Assembly (NCBI GenBank): GCA_947652115.1
Contig: OX393561.1
Span: forward strand, 29,512,186 to 29,576,185
Source of the DNA: Blastomussa wellsi
Lineage: Eukaryota; Cnidaria; Anthozoa; Scleractinia; Plerogyridae
Length of the DNA: 64,000 nucleotides
Direction of reading: 5' to 3'
The notes under the pieces were generated by a model. The model did no database searches and had not been told where the DNA came from. It was given only the letters and a program-made list of their open reading frames with translations. The position numbers were made by a program, and so were the translations under genes. Positions 32,001 to 40,736 of the stretch are shown here, in pieces. Numbering within the stretch: the stretch's first letter is position 1; every line of letters starts with the position of its first letter.

Positions 32001-34799
32001 GTAGCAATATGGCAACGTTTGAGGCCCCTTATAATGTATCGGTCAAATCGAAGCTTCAACACCCCCCCCCCCCCCTGGGCATTTGACGCCTTTGCCGCCC
32101 GGATGCTAGGGTTGTCTGACAGCTTGTTTACTGCATTTGATCTTGACTTCAGGAGCACAAAAGAAGCTAAGAAAAAGTTGAAACTGTGATCTGGGGGCGG
32201 GGGCATTTGAACGGCTTTTTGGTCCGGGGAAGGGGGAATTTGAACACAAATTTTCCAAAAATTTAAATGCCCAGGGGGTTGCCCAGGAGGGGGGATGTTG
32301 AAGCTTCGATTTGACTGGTACATAATGAAAGTTTGCATTTTCAGAAAATTTGAAGGATTTCGTTGGTCTAGGTTTCTTGATATTTATGCACTCATATGCT
32401 CAGGAAGACACATATCTGGGCCCCAGCCAAATAAAAAAAAGTTGTGTATCGATCTACCAGTGCATTTCAGTCAACTGATTCCAGCTCTAGGTGTTAAAAT
32501 CTTGCAATACAGACGAATGCTAGTCACCTCGCCACCAGGGCATCTCGCCACGAACCAACTCGCCACCACGAAACGACGTCCTCGCAACCAAGGAACTCGC
32601 CACCAAGCTAAGTCATCTCGCCACCAAGGTAGAACAGACAAACACACTTCCAAAATCAAAACTTGTGTTGTGTTGGCCTTGTATCAATAAGTACCCGCGA
32701 AACGCTCATACGATGTTTATCTAAACAGTGGTGGCTATGAGAGAACAGATTACGTTGTATAATAGCTTTCGTCTTAAGCAAGGTAGAAAGCAAAATGTTT
32801 TATAATCAAAACCTCTGTTATAAATCACAAATGAATCAAATGAAAGAAACTTTCTGTTACAAATGACGCTCCCGTGCCACGCAGATAAACAATCAAACGG
32901 CCATGGCAGTTGATAGTTCCAGCTATCATATCCGTTTGAACACGAACTGTCATCAACTATCATTCACTTTGAACTTGTTCAAAATCTTCATGGTAGTCGA
33001 TGATAGTTTTAAAGATAACGACTTCTGTTTTTAAGAAAACACAAATGAATGAAAATGAACAACGCGGCTTGTGTACGAACAAAATGTTAAGACGACGAAA
33101 AATCTCACCTAGCCATTAATATTATAATTATAGGAAAGAACCTTTCTATTATAAATGACGCTCACGTACCACGCGAATAAACAAGTTCGTTAGTCAAGAC
33201 AGAGTTCTATACATAAAACTCTCGTGCGCCACGCTGATAAACAAACACAGTCTCTCAACAAGGAAGGAACCTTATATAATGCGCTGTGTCTAAATGACCG
33301 GCAGCCGGTCAAGGTTTTGAAATTACTAATTGGCTGGCAGTCCGATATTTTTGTCGAATTCTCGGAAACCGAAAGCTTTAAGCAATTTAAACGACTCTAT
33401 CTCGATTTAGAAGTACTTTGTGCATCCAGAGAGCTCTACGGGTCTCAAGTTGACCCTATCGTTTTTGCTGTGCCCAGAATAAAACGTAAGTGACACTTGG
33501 ATTCTTCACTCTTCCCGCCAACTGCCGGTCAAATTACTAAAGGACCGACAGTCCGATATTTTTGTTGAATTCTAGGAAACCGAAAGCTTTAATTAATTTA
33601 AACTACCCTAACTGGATTTAGACGTACTTTATGCACCCAGAGAGCTATACGGGTCTCAAGTTGACCCTTTCGTTTTTGCTGTGCTCAGAATAAAACGTAA
33701 CTATGCGCCACTTAAGATTCTTCACTCTTCCCGCCGACTGCCGGTCAGATTCATAAATGACCGGCAGTCCGATGTTTTTGTTGAATTCTCGGAATCGAGA
33801 CCTAAAGCTTTAATTAACTTAAACAACTCTATATCGATTTAGAAGTACTTTATAACTTAAAGTAACGGTTAAAATATTTTGACAACTATTTATACTTCTG
33901 TGTTGCTAGTTGGTGTTCATTGAAACACCTACTTTTCTTATTGCCCCCGCAGGGTTTTGGCCCAGACGGCCAAAACCCGAGGAGGCCACTATTGAAGTCC
34001 CCGCGTATAGAGTATCGGATTTCGGTGTGATGCAGAAAAAATCTCGATTTTTGAGGAAAAAGTTCGCAAAGGATTGCCCAAAAGCGCGCAAAGGACTAAA
34101 AAAACTACGCTGGGGGTCGAAAGGATTCATATAAAAGAGCGAAGGATGCTGGGAACGGAGTGTTCGCTACGAGGTTTTGCCAGTGCTGAAGGTAAGGTTG
34201 TAGCTTTATAGATCGATTTATAGCTAAGTGGGCAATCGCATCGAAGTTTATTTGCTTTGAAATCAAACTTGTGGAAACAAGCTTCGCTTAGCGAGGTTTT
34301 TGAAGAATTGACTGGCACGAATTTTCTATATTTGTTCATCTACTATTTGACTGTAAGACACGGTCACACTCCGATTTGTCAGACACAAATCAAACAGGGC
34401 GCGAAAGACTCGCACCACAATCTAAAAGCATATTCAGTGATTGAGAGAAGGAAAAAAACTGGTTTATATTGACTCAAAGCCTGTCTGAGATTCAGTGGTT
34501 TTGCCGTGCGGTTTATTCAGACTGTCACTTACACGGTCGCGAAATTTGTTCACCACGTTTATCATTTGTGAAGTTGATCATAAGGCTTCACATTTGATAT
34601 ACATTCTTCAAAGAATAAAATATTTAAAAATTATTTCTCACAACAGATACAGAGAAACACTAAAAAATTATTTTCATAGCGTTACGGTTACAACAAATAA
34701 TATAAGTAAAATCAAAAACGTTCCCATTAAAAGTAAATTTAAAAAAAAATTCACGTGTCTCACTTGACTACAGTTAATTAGGAAAATAGAACTTGAAAT

Positions 34800-34833
<34 letters not shown>

Positions 34834-37800
34834 CATAAAATAGTTGCTGACCACGTGTAAACAACCTATAACCAGCCACAGAGAAAAGCGCTAAAAAGGA
34901 AGGGCGGTGAAACACGCCCTTGTTCTCTTGAGCGATGAGTGATGCAGAGTGGTACTGGGGCGAGAGCACTTCACTCAACCAAAGTTCAAAACATGGCGGC
35001 AAGTGAGATTCGATGGCTGGTTGAGAAAAGTGATTGCTACACCAAAACAGTAAGAGATTTCCACGGAATTCGTTTAGCCAAAATTTCATTTTGAACTTTT
35101 TTGAACTTTTTGAGTTAGAGGGTTCAAAAGTGAAATTACACGAACCTTTATGTGACTCCAGGGCCCTATTTATACATTTTTTAGCGCTATCCCTGCAATG
35201 TTCTATGAAGAAATACATATATTTTACATATTCTACGAAGAAATGCATTTCTTGCTTTCTTATAGGCCATGCTTGACCTCCTGGTAATACAGTACGTATA
35301 CTGGTTTAATAACGTTGCCTCCAAAGTTGAATTTATTTTCTATGCAGAGTCTTTAGTAGTTTTTACTGTCTTTACTAAAGAAATTTCCCTGGGTTATCGT
35401 CCTTACAGAAATGAAAAGCATGGACAGATTTAGGCACCCCCTTTCTTTCCTTGAAACTTTAAACTTGTCATCACTCCTAGAATGAAGGTCAATGAAGCCT
35501 CTACTGTTAATCCCAAGGATGTTTGTGGCTACATGTATGTGTCAAGATTGTGCTCTTGCCAAAAGTTTTGAGCTGCTCTGATTTTTTCGGTTCACCTTGA
35601 ATATAATATATCAATTGATAAAAAACCGTCATGCTGATTGGGTGCTAGGTAGGAGAGGGGTGCTGGGTGCAACCATGGGTTACAAAGGTCCTCAGAACTC
35701 CCTTCAAAGCTCATGCCTCTGGCAATTTCACCCATTCATACAACTACACCCTGCCTATTGCCTTGCCAAAACAGTAAGCATAGCACCCTTTTCTAACAAC
35801 TTAACAACAAGAAAACAATTATGATTCTCTTAGGTACTATGAATACTGTGACTGGTCAATTTATTAGGCTGCATTCCACAGTATTGCCTGTTAAATATTT
35901 TAAATTGTTCAGTGTGACTTGGATGTTTTTCAAACCCATCAGACATACAACAGAGATATAATAATTTTACTGACGTTTTGATTAGTTTTGTGAGTTGTGA
36001 ATCCACCCATTTCCTCCTTCAATTTATGATCTATGTGCTTTGGCAATAAATAAATTGGACTTAGGTAAAACATTGCTTTGAACATGCACTACTACAGACA
36101 TTGAACACAATTTGTAGCAGGTATTTACAATTTCTTGTTTCAAAAAATGTCCATACCTCACCCACCCCTACTACATGCATAAGTTTTTGGTCTTTAGGAA
36201 CCATCCCCAGGGGTTTCAAAATTTTTTGAAGTAGGTGCTGTCGACTCGAAGAGTGGGCGGCTGTAATAGGTGAGCTTTAATTTTGGGTCACAAGCTGATT
36301 ACTATGACCAGAGTAGCCAGTGGCATAATAGTCAAGCAGCCGGTGGAACTCTGGCAGTCGCCGCCTTGTTTTGAAACCCCTGCATCCCCCATCATCAGGA
36401 ATTTTTAATCCCTTCTGTAGTGGAACATGAATATTTTCTGGAACTACAGAAACATATTCTTGGGAATTCTAAATTGCCCAACAGGCACATGCCCCTTACT
36501 TTTGGACTACAGTCTACAGTTGCAGCCACAAAAGACTAAAAAGAACTGATTCATTTCATTTGCACGGAGGAGATTTTTGGAATGAATATGGGGAACTCTG
36601 CATAAATTTGGACAGTGGGTGCAAAGAAAAACACTTGAATTTACAACAAAATTGAAATGATTAGCAATGGCAGTATATTCTACATGGTACAGTGGTTTGT
36701 AAAAATATGAAAAGCTACACTTTTCATAGTCATGCCTTTATCAAGACCTGTACCTATCAATAGAAGGCTGCAAATTAAAAGTTTCCTTTGATTGCCTCAG
36801 GCTCAGTAGCTAATTTGAAATATACAGGGGTTTCAAAATGTTTTGAAGTAGGTGTCATAGATTGGAAGAGTAGGCAGCTGTTATAAGTGAGCTTTCTGGT
36901 CACAAGCTGATTGCTATGACCAGAGTAGTTGGCTGCATAATAGTCAAGTAGCGGGTGGAACTCCGGCACCTGCCGCCTTGTTTTGAAACCCCTGAATATA
37001 CATCAAACCCAGAAATATAACAAAAAAGTCCATTACTCAAGATTATCAACTGGCATTACGTTTAAGTGCTTGCTTTGATTTTGTTTGCTACATTTGCAGG
37101 GATCGAGCCAAAAATTTAGTAGAGGGGGAAAGTTTCAAAAGAAACTGTGGTGCTGCGTCGGTGGGAGTGAATCGCTCCGACGAAGGGCTAACACTCGAAA
37201 GGTCAGCTCTTGAATCTCTTTACGGTGGCCAATTCAACCCAGTTGATAACACAAAAATTTAGTAATTGCGCCCTGATCCCAAAGACCGCACAGTCACAAG
37301 TTCGTGTATCAAAAGTATAGACTTTCAAGCCCTCTAACTCAAAAAGTTCAAAAAAGTTCATAGTGAAATTTATACAGATGAAAAAGCCATACATACATTA
37401 TTTATTGCTTGATAATTGAGCCATCTCTTCCCATACTTTCCATGAAATTAGTGATTGACTTCTGGAGCTCAAAGAAAAGGTCAAAGGCCTTTTGAGAAAG
37501 TTGGTTTTATTTATAATATTTAAGCACTGTATTCACAGAATCAAACCCTTTCTAACTTCTTGCAGCTTGTAAAACATGTCGCTATTCCATGGCTAAAAGA
37601 ATTCTGTGAAAATCTCTTACAGTTTTGGTGTAACAATCACTTTCCTCCACCAGCCATCAAATCTCGCATGCCGCCATGTTTTGAATGTTTGTGTAGTGAA
37701 GCGCTCTCACCAAACTTGATATTTTTAAGAAACGCAATCCAAGATTAGTCCACTTAATTAATCCTAATATTTTTATCCAAACTCTCTCTGACTTCTACAG

Positions 37801-39791
37801 ACTCAGGAGCTCGCTCCTGACGTCGGACAACAACTCTGAAGAGAGACGAAAACAAGTTTCAACATGCTATTCCAACTGATGAAGTGTGTGCTAGTCACAC
37901 TGCTGGTCATTTAGCAATTTCAAGACCTTGACCGGCAGTCACCGGGAAGAGTGAAGAATCTAAATGTCACTTGCGATTTATTCTGAGCACAGCAACAACG
38001 AAAGGGTCAACTTGAGACCCGTAGAGCTCTATGGAAGCACTAAGTACTTCTAAATCGAGATAGGGTAGTTTAAATTGCTTAAAGCTTTTGGTTTCCTAGA
38101 ATTCAACAAAAATATCGGACTGCCGGCCATTTAGTAATTTCAAAACCTTGACCGGCTGCCGGTCATTTAGACACAGCGTATATAATAGCTTCGATATGCG
38201 TCATTTTAAGCAATTAGGATTTAGTTTCGGAAGACTCACGAAATGTGGTTTAATGGATTTCATACTGTTTTGCAGCAGAGAGTAAATAAACAGTGTCTAC
38301 GTGATCGAAGTTTTCGATTGGCGCAGCGCAAGACGAAATTTAGCGACTGCATTTTGCCACTCTAGTGATTTTGACATTAACAAAGAAGAAAAGATCAGCG
38401 GAGTCAATTTCAGGAGTTTAGAGGTGAATCTAATTGTAGGTTCTGCCTATTTCTCGCATTGCTTTGCCAGGTTTCTATTTGCTTTCCGTGTTACAGAAAC
38501 ACCACTGACAATAATCGTGATTTGCATACATGTCAATACCACAGGGAGCCCATACAAGCAGTGCGTCTTTGGATGTTCGAAATATAAAGAAATGTATATG
38601 AACACTGAAAGCGTCCTACTATCAAAAACTTATTTTGAGTAATGCTTATTTTTTTGGTTGAAATAAATGTGAACTTCCCCCAGGTGTTTTGTCGTTCATC
38701 GGCTCAAAATGGTGAATTTGAGCGATTTGGAGGGTTTTCCGTTGATTGTTGCTTCACGTTATAAGAAGGAGACAAGGGTGGAAAGCTCATTTTCGACCGC
38801 TCCAGCACCAAGCCGATTTTCACACAGAAATTGGAATTGCCCGGCTCCCAAATCGAGTACCAGATAAACTGAAAGGTCGAAGCTTCTTTTCGTGGCATTC
38901 AATCTAAGATCCATTCAAAATCCGAGCACTAACTGCCGATTAATTTTCGAAAAATGCAGCTTTCGAAGCGACAAACATCCGCGGCAGTCCGTTCATGTTC
39001 CTGGGATCAACCATCACGCTGTGTGCTCCACACTGATTGGTTGTTGCTAAACAATACCCTGTTACAAATGACTCCTGTGGGAGGGGTGCCAGGCACATAT
39101 TGGCAGCGGCGATTCATCCACTGACAAGTATGGGGTAATTTTTTTTCACGCGTGACAGGATCGATGGCCTTGAAGAGAAGCCTGCGAACACAGACGGATT
39201 TCCGGCTTTTGTTTCACGCGGTCAGCATGAACAGCGGAGATTCACACACAAATCTTTCAAGATCGAAGAAATTAACAACGGGAGATAGCTGCCCCTAAAG
39301 CGGCTGCTTTGGCTAACTTTAAGTTGTAGTAACGCACGGCTTACTTTAATTCATACTCTACTTTATCTTGATCTTGGTGGCGAGTTCGTTGGTTGCGAGG
39401 CCGTTTCGTGGTGGCGAGATGCCCTGGTGGCGAGGTGACTGGATACCATACAGACATTACATAACCCTTCCTTTATCACATTTTTAACCACTTGAAAAAA
39501 TTTGAGGGTAAAACCACAATTTATGGTAAGATAGAGCTCCGACATTTGAATCAATTATTCGATTATGCAGCAAAACATCATGACGATGAGCTTGTTGAAC
39601 GATGTAAACAGCAACCAATATCAGAAGTTCCAATCTAGGTGTTCGTTTGGTTCGGCTAAAGTATCTTCCCACACAACGCTTTATATAAAAAGAAAATTTT
39701 CAAAACATTATTCACACTTACCACTGCTGCAAGAAACAAACATCACCAAAGTAAAGCTGCAAAAAGCCATACCGAAACGAACAGCCGCCAT
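20061..39791 (-). CDS. Predicted small type I membrane mucin, 3 exons
   Basis: Exons on the minus strand: 39791-39722, 22206-21889, 20215-20061; 180 residues. Exon 1 starts [20 protein letters not shown], a clear signal peptide, and ends in a GTAAGT donor in phase 1. Exon 2 has a TTCAG acceptor in the matching phase and encodes about 106 residues, almost all Thr, Ser, Pro, Ala, Asn and His, with an imperfect 11-residue repeat ([11 protein letters not shown]) and several Asn-x-Ser/Thr sites. Exon 3 adds [10 protein letters not shown], a membrane segment (about residues 140-160, [20 protein letters not shown]), then CRQRK and a short cytoplasmic tail ending SSLSRLI. The layout recalls sialomucins of the CD164 type, but no sequence family is recognised. 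The role is probably a glycosylated surface protein; that is inference. Exons 2 and 3 are well supported. The link to exon 1 across 17.5 kb rests on phase, signal-peptide content and the lack of a nearer fitting exon. Confidence 0.6.
20306..20727 (+). mobile_element. tRNA-derived SINE
   Basis: The head resembles a tRNA, with an A box TAGCTCAGTTAG (20316-20327) and a B box GGTTCAAGTCC (20360-20370), the RNA polymerase III promoter. A body of about 300 bases without tRNA features follows (including GAACCCACACACTTCTCG and CCGGGTGGGTAATAAAGG), then an AAAT repeat tail. It lies between exons 2 and 3 of the mucin-like gene, on the opposite strand. Confidence 0.85.
20970..21215. repeat. Foldback MITE (AACAGTGCGACGTGCC)
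   Basis: Left arm GTGTGGCCACCCAACAAACT with GCCAATCAGAGAG; right arm CTCTCTGATTGAC with AGTTTGTTGGGTGGCTACAC. 246 bases in the mucin-like gene intron 2. Confidence 0.85.
21705..21815 (+). mobile_element. Diverged tRNA-derived SINE fragment
   Basis: A box TAGCTCAGTTGG and a weak B box (GGGTTTGTGCATC), followed by GGGACTCAGGATTTTTTGTC and CCATGCTCGTGTCA. The same tail appears at both ends of the foldback at 44837-45082, which places them in one SINE family distinct from that at 20306. Confidence 0.65.
21955..22090. repeat. 33-bp tandem repeat inside the mucin exon
   Basis: Four imperfect copies of a 33-base unit (CCATGTGCAGTTGGTGTTGC and so on), each encoding 11 residues of the Thr/Pro/His-rich domain. 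Confidence 0.8.
22210..22665. other. Intron sequence left of the Ngaro element; nothing firm
   Basis: A minus-strand frame at 22564-22361 opens with a hydrophobic [14 protein letters not shown] and reaches a GTACGT donor-like site, but its phase does not fit mucin exon 2, so it is not included in the gene model. Confidence 0.4.
22666..22808 (+). repeat. Ngaro split direct repeat A1
   Basis: From ATGAGGCTAAATGGAATTTA to CTTGCTCGTTTTGTTT, matching A2 at 27930-28072 over its whole length. Confidence 0.9.
22909..24094 (+). pseudogene. Ngaro gag-like protein, frameshifted
   Basis: Starts at [10 protein letters not shown] and passes through three frames (breaks near 23235 and 23630). The first part is Ser/Thr/Pro-rich. 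The middle holds a structured segment ([20 protein letters not shown], then [20 protein letters not shown] and [10 protein letters not shown]), and the end has a Cys/His cluster ([14 protein letters not shown]....HRCSVCSS) followed by a basic tail, as in nucleic-acid-binding gag proteins of this class. Because of the frame breaks it cannot make a full protein. Confidence 0.75.
24536..26132 (+). pseudogene. Ngaro reverse transcriptase-RNase H, broken
   Basis: The reverse transcriptase motifs are in order: [22 protein letters not shown] (catalytic Asp), [13 protein letters not shown], and LLHYLDDYI (Asp-Asp). RNase H follows with [33 protein letters not shown] and [13 protein letters not shown], so its acidic residues are kept. 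Two in-frame stops (24848-24850 and 24992-24994) and a frameshift near 25650 break it. The single-base nature of these defects suggests modest age. Confidence 0.85.
26018..27085 (+). CDS. Tyrosine recombinase of the Ngaro element
   Basis: Replaces the integrase of LTR elements: it would join a circular DNA intermediate into the genome by Arg-Lys-His-x-x-Arg-Tyr chemistry. The frame is open for 355 codons; the true start is probably near codon 35 because the first part overlaps the end of the RNase H region. An N-terminal core-binding region ([34 protein letters not shown]) precedes the catalytic domain with Arg in FLRSSEF, Lys in [19 protein letters not shown] and [14 protein letters not shown], which supplies Tyr. 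All five catalytic residues are visible. It may be the only protein of this copy still encoded intact; expression is not shown. Confidence 0.85.
   Translation: MAALSSIGPSCRPSSCSYPSSTLGNINLSSLEKDCFTLMSQGLAPSTHRTYKSAKLRFLNFCAQSGRLHANGSPCPANEWTLCLFATHLSSSLSSFSIKIYLSAVRSMHIDLGFPDPLSGCLQLQRVMRGLKRTQGPSGSCRLPITDHHMLIIHKSLSLTNEDHVMFWAASTLAYFGFLRSSEFTVPSLSAFNPLIHLTVSDISVDSHEMPSCLQLNIKASKTDPFRKGCCLCMGLGHPPLCALSAIVDYLSQRGQSPGPFLLLANGQPLSRALLTHWLKDIFAAAGIQGSFSSHSFRIGAATVAARMGVADHLIQAMGRWNGDAYKLYIRTPAVSCTSNFSPVTLTVAVGEFAY
27185..27665. repeat. Dispersed repeat nested in the Ngaro element
   Basis: Lies between the recombinase stop and repeat B1 and matches blocks of 3736-4800 (AGGTCTGTGCGGTA, GAGTTATTTGCCG, CAGCTTTGACACG, TTTTATGACGTCAC). 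It also contains a local hairpin around GCCATATTTGTGTCC and GGGGCACAAATATGGC. It is either a later insertion into the retrotransposon or a captured tail. Confidence 0.6.
27803..27929 (+). repeat. Ngaro split direct repeat B1
   Basis: CCTTGGGAGGTGGGCTGTGG to CTTCAAGTTTTA, directly abutting A2; pairs with B2. Confidence 0.88.
27930..28072 (+). repeat. Ngaro split direct repeat A2
   Basis: A second copy of A1, placed between B1 and B2 as expected for a circular-intermediate retrotransposon. Confidence 0.9.
28146..28271 (+). repeat. Ngaro split direct repeat B2
   Basis: CCTTGGAGGTGGGCTGTGGC to CTCCAAGTTTTA; marks the right end of the element. A CCCT repeat lies between A2 and B2 and another just beyond the element. 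Confidence 0.88.
28612..29752. mobile_element. TIR element, 1.1 kb (TTTAACCCATTGACACCTG)
   Basis: Left end GTTTAACCCATTGACACCTG and right end CAGGTGCCAAAGGATTAAAAC are inverted copies with a few changes. The AT-rich interior has no recognisable protein. Non-autonomous; class uncertain (ends resemble those of some hAT elements). Confidence 0.6.
29930..30611. mobile_element. TIR element, 0.7 kb (CCTTCTTACAGGGTGCG)
   Basis: Ends CCTTCTTACAGGGTGCG and CGCACCCTGTCAGAAGG are inverted. Subterminal repeats of CGCACAAT occur near both ends (GAACCGCACAATTCGG and TCCCGCACAACTG), like transposase-binding iterations of hAT elements. No transposase frame. Confidence 0.7.
30612..30972. other. Unassigned spacer
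   Basis: AT-rich sequence between two TIR elements in intron 1 of the mucin-like gene; no repeat or frame of note was seen. Confidence 0.4.
30973..31950. mobile_element. TIR element with paired-like DNA-binding domain
   Basis: Terminal inverted repeats of about 150 bases: TTAGAGTGGATTTCAACTCA with TTTGGCCGCA at the left, TGCGGCCAAAGTGAGTTGAA with ATCTACTGTAA at the right, and the match continues through GTTTGCGGT and CAAATTGCGAACTTTGAAAT. The interior encodes only a helix-turn-helix domain, so the catalytic part of a transposase has been lost or lay in another exon. Confidence 0.82.
31210..31458 (+). CDS. Paired-like helix-turn-helix protein, truncated
   Basis: 82 codons inside the TIR element. 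Residues 12-55 ([20 protein letters not shown] and [20 protein letters not shown]) have the spacing of the N-terminal half of paired domains and of Tc1/mariner-type transposase DNA-binding regions. After HSKPQN the frame runs out of similarity; a neighbouring frame from about 31400 reads [19 protein letters not shown], like the continuation of such transposases, so a frameshift is likely near there. As it stands it could encode a small DNA-binding protein, but a decayed transposase fragment is the simpler view. Confidence 0.6.
   Translation: MAHDPFVNQGKAIPNQAREDIVDRWLNGTMQRQIGRDLNIPKTTVQNIIDNFAKRGHSKPQNWGKQDTAGKNRRCCNIYKKT
32031..32327. repeat. MITE with poly-C and inverted ends
   Basis: Left end ATAATGTATCGGTCAAATCG with AAGCTTCAACA; right end TGTTGAAGCTTCGATTTGAC with TGGTACATAAT. 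Long C and G runs lie just inside the ends. About 300 bases. Confidence 0.82.
33265..33860 (+). repeat. Left inner arm, tandem units
   Basis: Three head-to-tail copies of a 200-base unit that begins near GACCGGCAGCCGGTC and includes CGATATTTTTGT, CGAAAGCTTTAA and AGAGAGCTCTACGGGTCTCA. The first copy keeps an open frame of 89 codons (33224-33493) without known motifs. Confidence 0.75.
33861..35280. other. Left arm interior of the 6.9-kb element
   Basis: Includes GTTTTGGCC...GGCCAAAACC (a small hairpin near 33953-33976), a TATAAAAG box at 34131-34138 followed by a GTAAGG donor-like site at 34191, and a minus-strand frame (35248-34829) whose segment [20 protein letters not shown] reappears in altered form at 37620-37680. 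The recurrence is due to the inverted arms, so coding capacity is doubtful. Confidence 0.4.
36208..36382. repeat. hAT-like MITE, copy 1 (CAGGGGTTTCAAAA)
   Basis: Ends CAGGGGTTTCAAAATTTT and TTTTGAAACCCCTG; contains GGTCACAAGCTGATTACTAT and CAGTCGCCGCCTTG. A second copy lies 440 bases away in the same orientation. Confidence 0.85.
36825..36994. repeat. hAT-like MITE, copy 2
   Basis: Same ends and interior as copy 1 (about 85 per cent alike by eye), with AATATA on both sides as a possible target duplication. Confidence 0.85.
37110..37260. repeat. Half of the GTTGATAA palindrome family
   Basis: GCTCCGACGAAGGGCTAAC, GAATCTCTTTACGGTGGCCA and CAACCCAGTTGATAA match the right half of the palindrome at 40331-40509. 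The flank (GTAGAGGGGGAAAGTTTC, TGTGGTGCTGCGTCGGTGGG) also matches the flank of that copy in reverse. Confidence 0.8.
37915..38180 (-). repeat. Right inner arm, inverted copy of 33265-33535
   Basis: Reads GACCGGCAGT, GAAGAGTGAAGAATCTAAAT, GGTCAACTTGAGACCCGTAG and GACCGGCTGCCGGTCATTTA, the complement of the left arm with few changes. Confidence 0.85.
38181..39364. other. Right arm interior of the 6.9-kb element
   Basis: No protein recognised. It contains a fragment (39182-39230, CGGATTTCCGGCTTTTGTTT) of the hairpin family seen at 1903-1962. Confidence 0.4.
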
Positions 39792-40002
39792 GATCGAATC
39801 AAACGAACTTCAAGTTAATGTCACGTGAGCGAAGGCTTCGTTTCCTGGAACCCAGGCCCCAATCAGACTATCAAAACAGGGCGGTTACTTTTGTTTCAAA
39901 TCTGGATTAATCGACTTCAGTCTCCCGGCCAGGAATTTGGAAGAGAGAACTTCAATGCAAAGGCTCACAAAGACCATCCACTGGGCCTTATGGGCCATTT
40001 AT

Positions 40003-40240
40003 TAGTCAGTCAGTCAGTCAGCCAGCCAGCCAGGCTGTTGGTCAGTCAGTCAATCAGTTGGTCAGTCAATCAGTCAATTGGTTGGTCCATCAATCGGTCA
40101 GTCAGTCAGTCAGCCAGCCAGCCAGTCTGTTGGTCAGTCAGTCAAATCAGTCAGTAAATCAGTTGGTCAGTCAACCAGCCAATTGGTTGGTCCATCAATC
40201 GGTCAGTCAGTCAGCCAGTCTGTTGGCCGGTCAGTTAATT
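40003..40240. repeat. Minisatellite (CAGT/CAGC)n
   Basis: Repeated CAGTCAGTCAGCCAGCCAGC with a higher-order unit of about 95 bases (ending TTGGTTGGTCCATCAATCGG) present twice. Confidence 0.88.
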
Positions 40241-40330
40241 GGTCAGTGCTCTCAACAAACCTTGTTTTCTAGGGGTGAGGGAACATTGAATAGGCAAAGC
40301 GCTCTCATTTCAATCTAATTTTTCTAAGTA

Positions 40331-40509
40331 ATTTGGTTTTATCAACTGGGTTGATAATGTCAATTGGCACCGTAATGAGATTCAAGTGCTGACGTTTCGA
40401 GCGTTAGCCCTTCGTCGCTCCGACGAAGGGCTAACGCTCGAAACGTCAGCACTTGAATCTCTTTACGGTGGCCAATTGACATTATCAACCCAGTTGATAA
40501 AACCAAATT
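40331..40509. repeat. Near-perfect 179-bp palindrome
   Basis: The two halves are almost identical inverted copies from ATTTGGTTTTATCAACTGGG to its complement, centred on CGTCGCTCCGACG. Members or fragments lie at 37110-37260 and 45455-45500. Non-coding; a cruciform-prone MITE. Confidence 0.93.
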
Positions 40510-40522
40510 ATATTGTTATACT

Positions 40523-40566
<44 letters not shown>

Positions 40567-40644
40567 CTATTAATTTTTCTAAGGAGTGTCTCAACAGCTA
40601 CGCAACAGACCCTTCCCACATTATGCTTCGATGTCCGCGACGAT

Positions 40645-40736
40645 GGTTTCAAGTCGAGGCTGGGGTGGACAAATTATTTTCTTATAGTTTCATACATTTA
40701 CAGAATTTTTGTCCACCCCAGCCTCAGCTGGAAACC
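40645..40736. repeat. Hairpin (GGTTTCAAGTCGAGGCTGGG)
   Basis: CGAGGCTGGGGTGGACAAA and TTTGTCCACCCCAGCCTC are inverted arms around a 45-base AT-rich loop, with GGTTTC and GAAACC at the ends. Confidence 0.82.

Larger units (their letters stand above)
32515..39447. mobile_element. 6.9-kb foldback (MULE-like) element, 8-bp TSD
   Basis: Flanked by ATACAGAC on both sides (32507-32514 and 39448-39455). The outer ends share GTCACCTCGCCACCAGGGCA and then an iteration of CTCGCCACCA/CTCGCAACCA in inverted orientation (32523-32635 and 39365-39440). Further in, 33265-33535 is the inverted copy of 37915-38180 with high identity (GTCTAAATGACCGGCAGCCG, CTACGGGTCTCAAGTTGACC), with two further tandem copies at 33520-33860. 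Still further in, 34965-35125 pairs with parts of 37325-37720. The loop holds two MITEs of one family. Eight-base duplication and long iterated ends fit Mutator-like or foldback elements; no transposase was recognised. It lies in intron 1 of the mucin-like gene. Confidence 0.7.

Noticed and set aside
34829..35248. Minus-strand 139-codon frame in the 6.9-kb element
   Set aside because: Part of it recurs in altered form in the opposite arm (37620-37680), as expected from the inverted repeat. No start context, no known domain.
39825..40318. Frames rich in VSQSVSQPAS repeats
   Set aside because: They are translations of the CAGT/CAGC minisatellite in several frames, without conserved ends.
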